Shown: positions 49,735-57,433 of the stretch, one piece after another
How positions within the stretch are numbered: the first letter of the stretch is position 1
Layout: each line of letters opens with the position of its first letter
Origin: VXMT01 sp965204835
GTDB lineage: Bacteria; Chloroflexota; Dehalococcoidia; UBA2979
Length of the DNA stretch: 64,000 bases
Direction of reading: 5' to 3'
NCBI GenBank assembly: GCA_965204835.1
Contig: OZ242017.1
Location: 186,001 to 250,000, forward strand
Notes under the pieces: generated by a model
Databases searched by the model: none
Seen by the model: only the letters and a program-made list of their open reading frames with translations
What the model was told of the DNA's origin: nothing
Program-made: the position numbers and the translations under genes

Positions 49735-50478
49735 ATGGCCACCGTCGACATCGTCCTCCCGGTCTACAACGAGGAGGCGATCCTCGAACGCAGCACGGAG
49801 ACCGTGTTGGCGTGGACCGAGGCGCACCCCGAGCACGAGTGGCGCATCGTCATCGCCGACAACGCCTCGGTGGACGGCACGCGCGCCATCGCCGAGGAGC
49901 TGGAGGAGCGGCACGAGGGGCGCGTGACGCTGCTGCACATCCCGGTGAAGGGCCGCGGCATCGCGCTGCGGATCGCGTTCCTGACCTCGCACGCCGACGT
50001 CTCCGCCTACATGGACGTCGACCTCTCGACGGACATCAAGCACATCCCGGAGCTTGTCGACCCCGTCGCGGCGGGCGAGGTTGACATTGCGTACGGGACG
50101 CGGCTGCATGCCGAGTCGGAGACGGCGCGCGGGTGGCGTCGCGAGCTGATCTCGCGTACCTACGTGCAGATCCTGCGGAGCCTCGCGGGCCTGCGCGTGA
50201 CGGACGCGCAGTGCGGGTTCAAGGCCATCAGCCGGGCGGCGGCGCGCGAGCTGGTGCCGCTCGTGGAGGACACGCAGTGGTTCTTCGACTCGGAGCTGCT
50301 GCTGATCGCGCAGGAGAACGGCTACCGGCTGCGCGAGGTGCCCGTGCGGTGGGTCGAGGATCGCGATAGCCGGGTCGCGATCGTGCGTACGGCGACGGAA
50401 GACCTGCACGGCATCTGGCGGCTGCGCCGCGGGGGCGTCCCGCGGGTGATGCGCCGGCGAGGCGGCGGCCCCCGGTAG
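49735..50478 (+). CDS. Family 2 glycosyltransferase, polyprenyl-phosphate glycosyl transferase-like
   Basis: A 247-residue GT-A enzyme starting VDIVLPVYNEEAILE. It has IADNASVDGTRAIAE, the metal-binding MDVDLSTDIKHIPEL (DxD), and SLAGLRVTDAQCGFKAISR with the QCGFK motif of the dolichol-phosphate mannose/glucose synthase (DPM1/ALG5) group. It probably transfers a sugar from a nucleotide to polyprenyl phosphate. It has no membrane helices, so it is a soluble or peripheral member. Confidence 0.85.
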   Translation: MATVDIVLPVYNEEAILERSTETVLAWTEAHPEHEWRIVIADNASVDGTRAIAEELEERHEGRVTLLHIPVKGRGIALRIAFLTSHADVSAYMDVDLSTDIKHIPELVDPVAAGEVDIAYGTRLHAESETARGWRRELISRTYVQILRSLAGLRVTDAQCGFKAISRAAARELVPLVEDTQWFFDSELLLIAQENGYRLREVPVRWVEDRDSRVAIVRTATEDLHGIWRLRRGGVPRVMRRRGGGPR

Positions 50479-50549
50479 TGGTGATGCACGATCGTGATGG
50501 CGGCGCGGGGCGGCAGGCCGGTGGGGGCTGGACAACGCTCGCCGTTTCC

Positions 50550-50579
50550 TTGACCTTAGCTCCGGGCCGTCGCTAGGAT
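50550..50579 (+). promoter_or_regulatory. Promoter of the cytochrome b6/Rieske operon
   Basis: TTGACC (50550-50555), an 18-base spacer and TAGGAT (50574-50579), about 100 bases before the small membrane gene that opens the operon. The 200-base gap before it after the glycosyltransferase holds nothing else recognisable. Confidence 0.6.
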
Positions 50580-50678
50580 CGCCGCGGTCTGGACGCGGGT
50601 TCCGCGTCTCCGATTGATGGTCACGCTCGCCGTGACCTCTCGGGCCGAAGGGGCACGAGGCAGGCATCGAGGTGCGAC

Positions 50679-50786
50679 ATGATCTTCGGTGAAGTCGGCG
50701 AGGCGATGGAGCTGACGATCATCTTCTTCCTCATGGCGGCGGCGCTTGCCGCTATCGTCGTGCTCGGGAAGTGGTGGGAGGCGTAG
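50679..50786 (+). CDS. 35-residue single-TM membrane protein upstream of cytochrome b6
   Basis: A short frame from ATG 50679 to TAG 50786. It reads MIFGEVGEAMELTIIFFLMA and onward through a hydrophobic helix to VVLGKWWEA. A ribosome-binding site GAGGTG sits 5-6 bases before the ATG. It lies between the operon promoter and cytochrome b6. Small one-helix subunits are common in cytochrome bc/b6f-type complexes (for example PetG/L/M/N), so a small-subunit role is inferred. No sequence family is recognised. Confidence 0.55.
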   Translation: MIFGEVGEAMELTIIFFLMAAALAAIVVLGKWWEA

Positions 50787-50859
50787 CGCCTGAGCGCTCG
50801 CACCCGAAGGCGTCTGCCGCGCGCCTGATCGCGGCAAGGGGAACCCAGAGAGGGCCGCG

Positions 50860-51615
50860 ATGGCGACCACCGAACGTCCCCAGGGACAGGCGATTGTCGA
50901 TCGCGCATACGAGTTCCTCGTTAACAACCGGGTCTGGAAGTCCATCTTCCGGATCGGATATCCCAACACGCCGCGCAACCAGATGCTCGCGGTGGCGACC
51001 AACGTCTTCCTGCACCTCCACCCCACGCGCGTGCACCGCACGCACGTCAAGATCACCCACACCTACTGCCTGGGTGGGCTCTCGTTCTTCCTGTTCCTGG
51101 GGCTGACCGTCACGGGCGTGCTGCTGATGTTCTACTACGTACCCTCGGTCGAGCGGGCGTATGCGGACATGCAGGCGCTACAGACCGACGTCCGCTTCGG
51201 GATGATGCTGCGCAACACGCATCGATGGATGGCGCACGGCATGGTCATCACCGTGATGCTGCACATGATGCGCGTCTTCTACACCGGCGCGTACAAGCCG
51301 CCGCGGGAGTTCAACTGGGTGGTCGGCGTGATCCTGCTCGTGCTGACGCTGCTGCTCTCGTTCACCGGCTACCTGCTGCCGTGGGACGAGCTCGCCTTCT
51401 GGGCCATCACGGTCGGCACCAACATGATCGGCTCAGACCCGATCCTCGGCGAGGTCAACCAGTTCGTCATGATCGGCGGGTTCGAGGTCGGTCAGAACGC
51501 CCTCATCCGCTTCTACACCCTGCACGTGATTGGGTTGCCGCTGGCAGCCGCGATCTTCATGGCCGTGCACTTCTGGCGAATCCGCCGTGACGGCGGGCTC
51601 GCGCGGCCGCTGTAG
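50860..51615 (+). CDS. Cytochrome b6-type N-terminal cytochrome b subunit
   Basis: A 251-residue membrane protein with four core helices. Haem ligands are His121/His135 (14 apart) and His222/His237 (15 apart, the b6 rather than mitochondrial b spacing). Cys70 in THTYCLGGLSF aligns with the Cys of plant and Bacillus-type b6 proteins that binds the extra haem ci covalently. It oxidises menaquinol/quinol with the Rieske protein. It is followed by a separate subunit IV, so cytochrome b is split. Confidence 0.93.
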   Translation: MATTERPQGQAIVDRAYEFLVNNRVWKSIFRIGYPNTPRNQMLAVATNVFLHLHPTRVHRTHVKITHTYCLGGLSFFLFLGLTVTGVLLMFYYVPSVERAYADMQALQTDVRFGMMLRNTHRWMAHGMVITVMLHMMRVFYTGAYKPPREFNWVVGVILLVLTLLLSFTGYLLPWDELAFWAITVGTNMIGSDPILGEVNQFVMIGGFEVGQNALIRFYTLHVIGLPLAAAIFMAVHFWRIRRDGGLARPL

Positions 51616-51630
51616 GGGAGGACGGCGACG

Positions 51631-52566
51631 ATGGTAGCCGACGCACCCGCCCCAGCCTCTTCGCGTCAACGCGGCGCGATGCCGAGCGTGCGCCCTCGCA
51701 GGCAGCGCGAGGAAGAGCTGCTCGTCTGGCCGGACCTGGTCTTCGTCGAGTTCATCGCGGCGCTGATCTTCACGCTCACGTTCGTGGCGCTGGCGATCCT
51801 CATCAACGCGCCGCTGCAGGACCGCGCGAACCCGGCCAACACGCCGAACCCGTCGAAGGCGCCGTGGTACTTCCTGAACCTGCAGGAACTGCTGATCCAC
51901 ATGCACCCGGCGCTCGCCGGCGTGATCGTGCCCACCGTCTTCCTGGTGCTGCTCGCGGCCATTCCCTACTACGACAACTCCAACGAGGAGCAGGGCCGCT
52001 GGCTCGCGACGCCGCGGGCCTGGCCCAACCTCATCGTCGGCATGGTCGTCGGCTTCGTCGGGACGTGGGTGCTGATCGTCTACGACTCCAGCAAGCACGT
52101 CGTGCTCTACGAGCGCTTCTCCGTGGGCAGCGAGGCGTTCCGCGTCTGGCCGCCGTTCATGGCGGAGGAGAACGTGCGGACGTGGCCGGAGACGCTCAAC
52201 TGGCTCAAGAGCGTCCGCGCGCTCCAGACCGACATCAACTGGCACAACGACCTCACCGGCGTTCCGATCGGTGAGACCTTCATCCGCACGGACCTGCTGG
52301 GGCTGCCGCGGGGGAGCGTCCGGTGGAATATCCCCGCGTGGATCGTCGAGCAGGCTATCCCGATCGGGATCATGGTCGGCCTGCCGATCCTGCTCTCGCT
52401 GGTGGCGTGGCGGCTCGGTCTTGCCAGGACGAAACGGGATCACATGATCCTGCTGATTTCGGGTTGGTTCGCATCGTGGCTGGTGCTGACCATCGCGGGT
52501 ACGTACTTCCGGGGCGCCGGGCTGGAGCTGCTCTGGCCATGGGACGTGTACCCGGCCGAGTCGTAA
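51631..52566 (+). CDS. Cytochrome b C-terminal subunit (subunit IV-like) with C-terminal extension
   Basis: 311 residues. Helices at about 38-59, 96-114 and 131-151 form the subunit IV core, with the Qo-site motif APWY (77-80) where other families have PEWY or PDWY. Residues ~155-235 are an extra soluble stretch rich in Trp, followed by two more helices (about 240-264 and 271-292). Canonical subunit IV has about 160 residues, so roughly half of this protein is additional. It is co-encoded with b6 and Rieske proteins. Confidence 0.88.
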   Translation: MVADAPAPASSRQRGAMPSVRPRRQREEELLVWPDLVFVEFIAALIFTLTFVALAILINAPLQDRANPANTPNPSKAPWYFLNLQELLIHMHPALAGVIVPTVFLVLLAAIPYYDNSNEEQGRWLATPRAWPNLIVGMVVGFVGTWVLIVYDSSKHVVLYERFSVGSEAFRVWPPFMAEENVRTWPETLNWLKSVRALQTDINWHNDLTGVPIGETFIRTDLLGLPRGSVRWNIPAWIVEQAIPIGIMVGLPILLSLVAWRLGLARTKRDHMILLISGWFASWLVLTIAGTYFRGAGLELLWPWDVYPAES

Positions 52567-52624
52567 GAGAGTCAAGCGATCGCCGGGCGGCGGGTTTGAT
52601 TCGCCGCGCGCGAGGAGCGTCTGA

Positions 52625-53290
52625 GTGACGACCGAGACAGAGACCCCCGAGCAGATCACCGACTCCTGGCGAGAGGCGATCGCCGCGCGCCGCATCCAGG
52701 CCGCCGAGGGGCAGGCCATCCCGGGCGCGCAGGTGAGCCGCCCCACGCGCGACGAGATGACGCGCCGGAACTTCATCCGGCTCTCCTTCTGGTCCGGGCT
52801 GGGACTGACGCTGCTCGCCACCGTCGCCGCGACACTCGACTTCCTCTACCCGCGCGGCATCAAGGGCTTCGGCGGGCCGGTGCCGGCCGGCACCGCCGCT
52901 GAGTACCCGCGCGGCGGCGACCCGCAGCACAACATCATCGGCCAGTTCTGGCTCATGAACCTCGACCCGAACGAGACGCGCCCCGGCGGCAGCGGCGGCG
53001 GCGCGGGCATGCTGGCGCTCTGGCACCGCTGCCCGCACCTCGGCTGCACGGTCCCCTGGCGCTCCGGTTTCGCGTATGAGGGCGACCAGGGGTGGTTCCG
53101 CTGCCCGTGCCACGGCTCGACGTACACGAAGTCCGGCATCCGCGTCTTCGGCCCCGCGCCGCGCTCCATGACGACCATGAAGGTCGACATCGACGACAGC
53201 GGCAACATCACCGTTCAGACGGGCGACCGCTTGCCGGGCAGCCCCGACAACCCGCAACGAGCAGTCGACCACCCGTCGCTGCCGACGTAG
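52625..53290 (+). CDS. Rieske iron-sulfur protein
   Basis: A 221-residue subunit. Near residue 47 TRRNFIRLSFWSGLGL is a twin-arginine-like signal anchor. The 2Fe-2S motifs are CPHLGC (Cys136, His138, Cys141) and CPCHGS (Cys160, Cys162, His163); Cys141 and Cys162 should form the disulfide. It accepts electrons from quinol at the cytochrome b Qo site and passes them to the cytochrome c domain encoded next. It probably uses the Tat system (tatA at 27295). The GTG start gives a ~40-residue cytoplasmic lead. Confidence 0.95.
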   Translation: MTTETETPEQITDSWREAIAARRIQAAEGQAIPGAQVSRPTRDEMTRRNFIRLSFWSGLGLTLLATVAATLDFLYPRGIKGFGGPVPAGTAAEYPRGGDPQHNIIGQFWLMNLDPNETRPGGSGGGAGMLALWHRCPHLGCTVPWRSGFAYEGDQGWFRCPCHGSTYTKSGIRVFGPAPRSMTTMKVDIDDSGNITVQTGDRLPGSPDNPQRAVDHPSLPT

Positions 53291-53329
53291 GACCGGCCCG
53301 ACTCAGGGCATCGCTGAGCCGGAGGTGAG

Positions 53330-54517
53330 ATGAACACCAGCAAGCAGGTCAACGTCATGATCGGGCTGCTGTTCGCCAGCTTCGTGATCCTCGTCGGCTA
53401 CCTCTTCAATGAGTCCAACCGCCAGGTCGTCGAGACCGAGGAGATCACCCACCGCAACGCCGAGCGCGGCGCGCGCCTGTTCGTCCAGAACTGCCGCACC
53501 TGCCACGACCTCGAAGGCACCGGCGGCATCGGCGCGGCGATCAACAACAAGGCGTTCTGGATCTACGAGGAAGGTAATGCCGCCGGCGTGCCCGCCACCC
53601 CCGAGGGCGAGGCCGAGGCGATCCGCAAGTACCTGCGCGAGACCATCGAGTGCGGCCGCCCCGGCACCTACATGGCCACGTGGTCGCAGCGCTTCGGCGG
53701 ACCGCTCTCCGACACGCAGGTCAACCACCTCGTGACGCTGCTGACCAACGATCCCACAGGCAAGCAGGACTTCTGGGACCTCGTCATCGAGGAAGGCCAC
53801 CACGCCGACGAGGAGCAGTTCAGCCTGGTCCTCGAGGAGGAGTTCGCACTCACCGCAGCCCTCACGGAGCAGCTCGGACGAGAGCCGACCAAAGAGGAGA
53901 TCGACGACTACCGGAAGGAACTGACCAAGAACGAGCAGCTCGGGAGCGTCGTCGAGGAGTACGGGCGTCACCCGACCATCGAGGAGATCACGGCGCGCAG
54001 CCGCGAGGTGACCGTGGTGATCGACCCCAGCGCGCTGACCGTGAACACGGAGTCGTGCGGCAACTGGGCGCCGGAGACCAAGGCGCAGTTCCGCGGCCGC
54101 GACCCGTTCGCTGCGCCGGGTGAGGACACCGTTTCGGTCGTCACCCCCGCCACCCCGACGCCCGAGCCCGTCGACGTGAGCGACGCCGACGCGACGGTGA
54201 CGGTCGAGATGACCGAGTGGGACATGATCGTCGATGAGCCGCTGCCGTCCGGCACGATCGCCTTCCAGGTCGCCAACGCCGGCGCCGTGGCGCACGAGTT
54301 CAAGATCATCCGCAGCGACGTCGCGGCCGACGGCCTGCCCATCGAGGGCGGCAGGGCCAACGAGGGAGGCCTCGAGATCCTCGCGGTCATTCCCGAGTTC
54401 GCCGGCGGCTCGACGCAGGTCACCACGGCGGACCTGACACCCGGCCAGTACCTGCTGTTCTGCAACGTACCGGCGCACTACCAGCTCGGCATGGCCGTCT
54501 CGGTCAGCGTGGAGTAG
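53330..54517 (+). CDS. Membrane-anchored cytochrome c fused to a cupredoxin domain
   Basis: 395 residues. One N-terminal helix (VMIGLLFASFVILVGYLF) anchors it. A cytochrome c domain has CRTCH (Cys55, Cys58, His59) with Met115 as candidate sixth ligand. Residues ~155-235 are a charged helical insert, then a Thr/Pro linker. The C-terminal cupredoxin has the full type 1 copper set His322, Cys378, His383 and Met388 (in FCNVPAHYQLGM). It likely carries electrons from the Rieske protein through haem to copper and on to an oxidase. Confidence 0.9.
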   Translation: MNTSKQVNVMIGLLFASFVILVGYLFNESNRQVVETEEITHRNAERGARLFVQNCRTCHDLEGTGGIGAAINNKAFWIYEEGNAAGVPATPEGEAEAIRKYLRETIECGRPGTYMATWSQRFGGPLSDTQVNHLVTLLTNDPTGKQDFWDLVIEEGHHADEEQFSLVLEEEFALTAALTEQLGREPTKEEIDDYRKELTKNEQLGSVVEEYGRHPTIEEITARSREVTVVIDPSALTVNTESCGNWAPETKAQFRGRDPFAAPGEDTVSVVTPATPTPEPVDVSDADATVTVEMTEWDMIVDEPLPSGTIAFQVANAGAVAHEFKIIRSDVAADGLPIEGGRANEGGLEILAVIPEFAGGSTQVTTADLTPGQYLLFCNVPAHYQLGMAVSVSVE

Positions 54518-54621
54518 CAACGAGGAAACACACGCAGCGAGGATTGGCCGCGCCGCGGCCGCCCTCGTCACGCGGCAAGAGAGAGGCGACCGCCCAGGCG
54601 GCGTCGGCGGAGGTGAGACAC

Positions 54622-54738
54622 ATGGCAGTTGAGACCGGCAAGCGCTATCGCTGCAACGCGTGCGGCGCCGAGTTCATCGTGACCCGCGGTGGCGACGGCG
54701 CGCTCAGGTGCGGCGACGACGAGCTCGAGCAGATCTAG
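54622..54738 (+). CDS. Desulforedoxin-like small metal protein
   Basis: A 38-residue protein, MAVETGKRYRCNACGAEFIV and onward, with a CxxC pair and a later single Cys in LRCGDDELEQ. Desulforedoxin has CxxC plus CC at that place, so one ligand is missing or replaced by Asp. It could bind iron or zinc in a dimer. It starts at an ATG behind GGAGGTGAG and is followed by a related gene 10 bases on. Confidence 0.6.
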   Translation: MAVETGKRYRCNACGAEFIVTRGGDGALRCGDDELEQI

Positions 54739-54748
54739 GGGGCGCACG

Positions 54749-54892
54749 ATGGCCGTAGCACTGGGCAAGCGATACCGCGACGACAACTCCGAGGTCGAGG
54801 TGCTCTGCATCAAGCCCGGCGAGTGCAACCTGAACATCGACGGCCGCGGCATGGAAGAGCTGCAGCCGAAGGTCCTGCCCTCCGCCGACTAG
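54749..54892 (+). CDS. Second desulforedoxin-like small protein, lacking the first CxxC
   Basis: A 47-residue protein starting MAVALGKRYRDDNSEVEVLC, clearly related to its neighbour (shared GKRYR start). The first CxxC is lost (RDDNSE instead of RCNAC); two Cys remain further on (VLCIKPGEC), followed by NIDGRGMEELQPK as in other members. It is either a diverged partner or a decaying copy. A terminator follows. Confidence 0.55.
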   Translation: MAVALGKRYRDDNSEVEVLCIKPGECNLNIDGRGMEELQPKVLPSAD

Positions 54893-54916
54893 TCCTGCTT
54901 CCGGCAGACGCTGACG

Positions 54917-54947
54917 AGCGCGCGGCCTCACCGTCGCGCGCTTGTTT
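54917..54947 (+). terminator. Terminator of the respiratory operon
   Basis: A perfect 8-base stem (AGCGCGCG / CGCGCGCT) with a 10-base loop followed by TGTTT, 25 bases after the second desulforedoxin-like gene. Confidence 0.65.
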
Positions 54948-54986
54948 CGTGTCCCGCGCCGTCGCCCCCTCGCGCCCGCTCGCGCG

Positions 54987-56525
54987 ATGACCACGCCCGC
55001 CCCACCGCCGCCCGAACCCCTGCTCGTCGAAGCGCGCGTGCTCGTGCCCGACGGCGCCTCGCTGCACCACGCCCACGCAGCGGTCGCCTGCGCCGACGGC
55101 CGCATCGTCGCCCTCGGCACGATCGAGGAGTGCACGCGCGCGCTGCCGCAGGGCCATCGCCACATCGCAGCGCCCGAGGCGTACGTGCTTCCGGGCTTCA
55201 TCGACGCGCACGTCCACGTCCTGGCCGCCTCGGCGGCCGAGGCGGGCGTGGACGTCTCGCCGCACGCCGTGGCGAGCATCCCGGAACTCCTCGACGTCAT
55301 CGCAGGGGCGGCGGCGGAGCGCCCGCCCGGCGCGTGGGTGCGCGCCCACGGCTACGAGGAGACGATGCTCGCCGAGCGCCGCCACCCGACGCGCGGCGAG
55401 CTCGACGCCGCCGCACCGGACCACCCCGTGCGGCTCACGCACCGCTCCGGCCACGCCGAGGTGCTCAACTCGCGCGCGCTCGCCCTCGCGGGCATCGACG
55501 AGTCGACGCCCGAGCCGCGTGGAGCGGCATTCGGGCGATCGCTCGAGGACGGCCGGCTCGACGGGTTGCTGCTGGACATGGCGGACGGCATCGAGGCAGC
55601 GATGCCGCCGCCCGACGCGGCGTCGGTAGCCGCGGCCGTCGGCGCGTGGGGTCGCGCGAGGCTGGCCGAGGGCGTCACGACGCTCGTCGACGCGGGACCG
55701 CGCAACGGCGCTGCGGAGTGGGAGACGCTCGCCGACTTCGCCACGGACGGCACGCTGCCGCAGCGCCTCGTGGTGATGGAGGGCACCGACCACCTCGGCG
55801 AGCTGCCCGGGCAGACCGCCGTCGGCCGTGTGCTCCGGGGCGAGGTGAAGGTGCAGCCGCACACGCTGGAGGGCGACGCCGACGCCGTCGAGGATCTCGC
55901 GGCCGTCGTGCGCCGGGCCGCCGACGCAGGACGTCGCGTCGCCGTCCACGCGCCGACCGTCGACTCCGTGCGCGCGGCGCTCAACGCGTTCCTCGCGACT
56001 GGCGACCCGCGCGGGCACCGCATCGAGCACGCGCCGCTGCTGCCGCGTGAGCTCGTCGACGCCATCGCCGAGGCCGGCGTCGCGGTCGTCGCACAGCCGG
56101 GGCTGCTGACCGAGGTCGCGCCCCGCTACGAGCAGTTGCTGACGCCCGGCGAGCGCGAGCGGCTGCATCCCTGGCGCGAGGTGATCGACGCGGGCGTGCC
56201 GCTCGCGTTCTCGTCGGACGCGCCGGTGAGCCGGTCCGGGCCCCTCATGGCGAGCGCCGCGGCGTCGTCGAGGCGTCCCGGGACGCTCGCGCCGGGGCAG
56301 GCGTTGCGGCCATTGGAGGCGCTAGCGGCGTGGACATCGGGCGGCGCGGCGGTGTGCGGCCTCGGCGACCGGGGGCGGGTGGAGACCGGGCGCGTCGCCG
56401 ACCTCGTGGTGGTCGAGGGGCCGCTGGAGGCGGACCCGGCGGCGTGCCGCGTGCTGGCGACCGTCGTCGGGGGCGAGGTGGTGTATGAGGCGGGTGACGC
56501 CGGCCCTGGCGCACCTCGTGTTTGA
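54987..56525 (+). CDS. Metal-dependent amidohydrolase (YtcJ/amidohydrolase-3 type)
   Basis: A 512-residue TIM-barrel hydrolase. The metal ligands HxH are in LPGFIDAHVHVLA, THRSGHAEVLNSRALALAGI is typical of the YtcJ group, the carboxylated-Lys position may be in GEVKVQPHTLEG, and further ligands are in VAVHAPTVDSV, HRIEHAPLL and FSSDAPV. The substrate is unknown (amides or cyclic imides in relatives). I chose the ATG at 54987; the upstream extension is Arg/Pro-rich. There is no signal peptide. Confidence 0.85.
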   Translation: MTTPAPPPPEPLLVEARVLVPDGASLHHAHAAVACADGRIVALGTIEECTRALPQGHRHIAAPEAYVLPGFIDAHVHVLAASAAEAGVDVSPHAVASIPELLDVIAGAAAERPPGAWVRAHGYEETMLAERRHPTRGELDAAAPDHPVRLTHRSGHAEVLNSRALALAGIDESTPEPRGAAFGRSLEDGRLDGLLLDMADGIEAAMPPPDAASVAAAVGAWGRARLAEGVTTLVDAGPRNGAAEWETLADFATDGTLPQRLVVMEGTDHLGELPGQTAVGRVLRGEVKVQPHTLEGDADAVEDLAAVVRRAADAGRRVAVHAPTVDSVRAALNAFLATGDPRGHRIEHAPLLPRELVDAIAEAGVAVVAQPGLLTEVAPRYEQLLTPGERERLHPWREVIDAGVPLAFSSDAPVSRSGPLMASAAASSRRPGTLAPGQALRPLEALAAWTSGGAAVCGLGDRGRVETGRVADLVVVEGPLEADPAACRVLATVVGGEVVYEAGDAGPGAPRV

Positions 56526-56642
56526 CGCCCCCGCCGTGGCGCACCTACGATTCAATGCGTCCGCCCCGGTGGCCTGCGAGGCAGGCGTGGGGCGAAGCCG
56601 CGGGACCATCCCGCGGGGAGTTGCGAAGGGTCGGCACGACAC

Positions 56643-56849
56643 GTGACCGAGGTGTTCGTCGGGGAGACGGAGTCGTTCGAGGCCGCACTGAAGCGCTTCA
56701 ACAAGCGCGTGCAGGCCGACGGCATCCTCTCCGAGGCGCGCCGGGCGGAGTACTACGAGAAGCCGTCCGTGCGCCGCAAGAAGAAGGAAGCCGCTCGCCT
56801 CCGCAAGCTGCGCAAGGCGATGCGCGCGCAGGCCAAGCAGCGACGCTAG
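56643..56849 (+). CDS. rpsU: 30S ribosomal protein S21
   Basis: A 68-residue, highly basic protein with the S21 layout: VFVGETESFEAALKRFNKRV, GILSEARRAEYYEKPSVRRK, then a Lys/Arg-rich helix. It sits on the small subunit near the mRNA exit region. A GTG start is used. It is followed by yqeY and the 7TM-HD gene, a common neighbourhood (rpsU-yqeY-yqfF). Confidence 0.93.
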   Translation: MTEVFVGETESFEAALKRFNKRVQADGILSEARRAEYYEKPSVRRKKKEAARLRKLRKAMRAQAKQRR

Positions 56850-56955
56850 CGCGCGCCCCGCGCGGGCGCGTCGAGGTCTCGCTCCCGGGTCGGCATGCGC
56901 GGCTACCGCGCGCGACCGCACGCGCGCGTGACCAGGGACGGCAGGCGTTGAACAG

Positions 56956-57408
56956 ATGCCCTCGCTCGCGGAGACCATCCGCGCGGACATGACCGAAGCC
57001 ATGCGCGCCCGCGACGCCGGGCGTCGCGACACGCTGCGGCTGCTCATCGCCGCGCTCGACAACGCGCGCATCGCCGCCGGCCACGACCTGGACGACCAGG
57101 AAGCCGTCGTCGCGCTCCAGCGTGAGGCGCGCCAGCGCCGCGACTCGATCGAGGAGTACCAGAAGGGCGGCCGCGACGACCTCGCCGCCAACGAGCAGGC
57201 CGAGCTCGACATCATCAGTGCATACCTCCCCGAGGAGCTGACCGAGGACGAGATACGCGCCGCCATCGACGAGGTGGTCGCGGATGTGGGCGCGAGCGGG
57301 CCGAGCGACCTCGGCAAGGTGATGGGCCCGGTGATGGGGCGAGTGCGCGGACGCGCGGACGGACGCCGCGTCAACGAGCTCGTCCGGGAGCGGCTGGCGA
57401 GCGGTTGA
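56956..57408 (+). CDS. yqeY: GatB/YqeY domain protein
   Basis: A 150-residue helical protein homologous to the tail domain of GatB. It has DMTEAMRARDAGRRDTLRLL, EEYQKGGRDDLAANEQAELD, IISAYLPEELTEDEI and LGKVMGPVMGRVRGRADGRR. Its role is unclear; the tRNA-binding domain suggests a link to aminoacyl-tRNA. The ATG is used. Confidence 0.92.
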   Translation: MPSLAETIRADMTEAMRARDAGRRDTLRLLIAALDNARIAAGHDLDDQEAVVALQREARQRRDSIEEYQKGGRDDLAANEQAELDIISAYLPEELTEDEIRAAIDEVVADVGASGPSDLGKVMGPVMGRVRGRADGRRVNELVRERLASG

Positions 57409-57433
57409 CGGATCGCCGCCGGCGTAGACCTAC

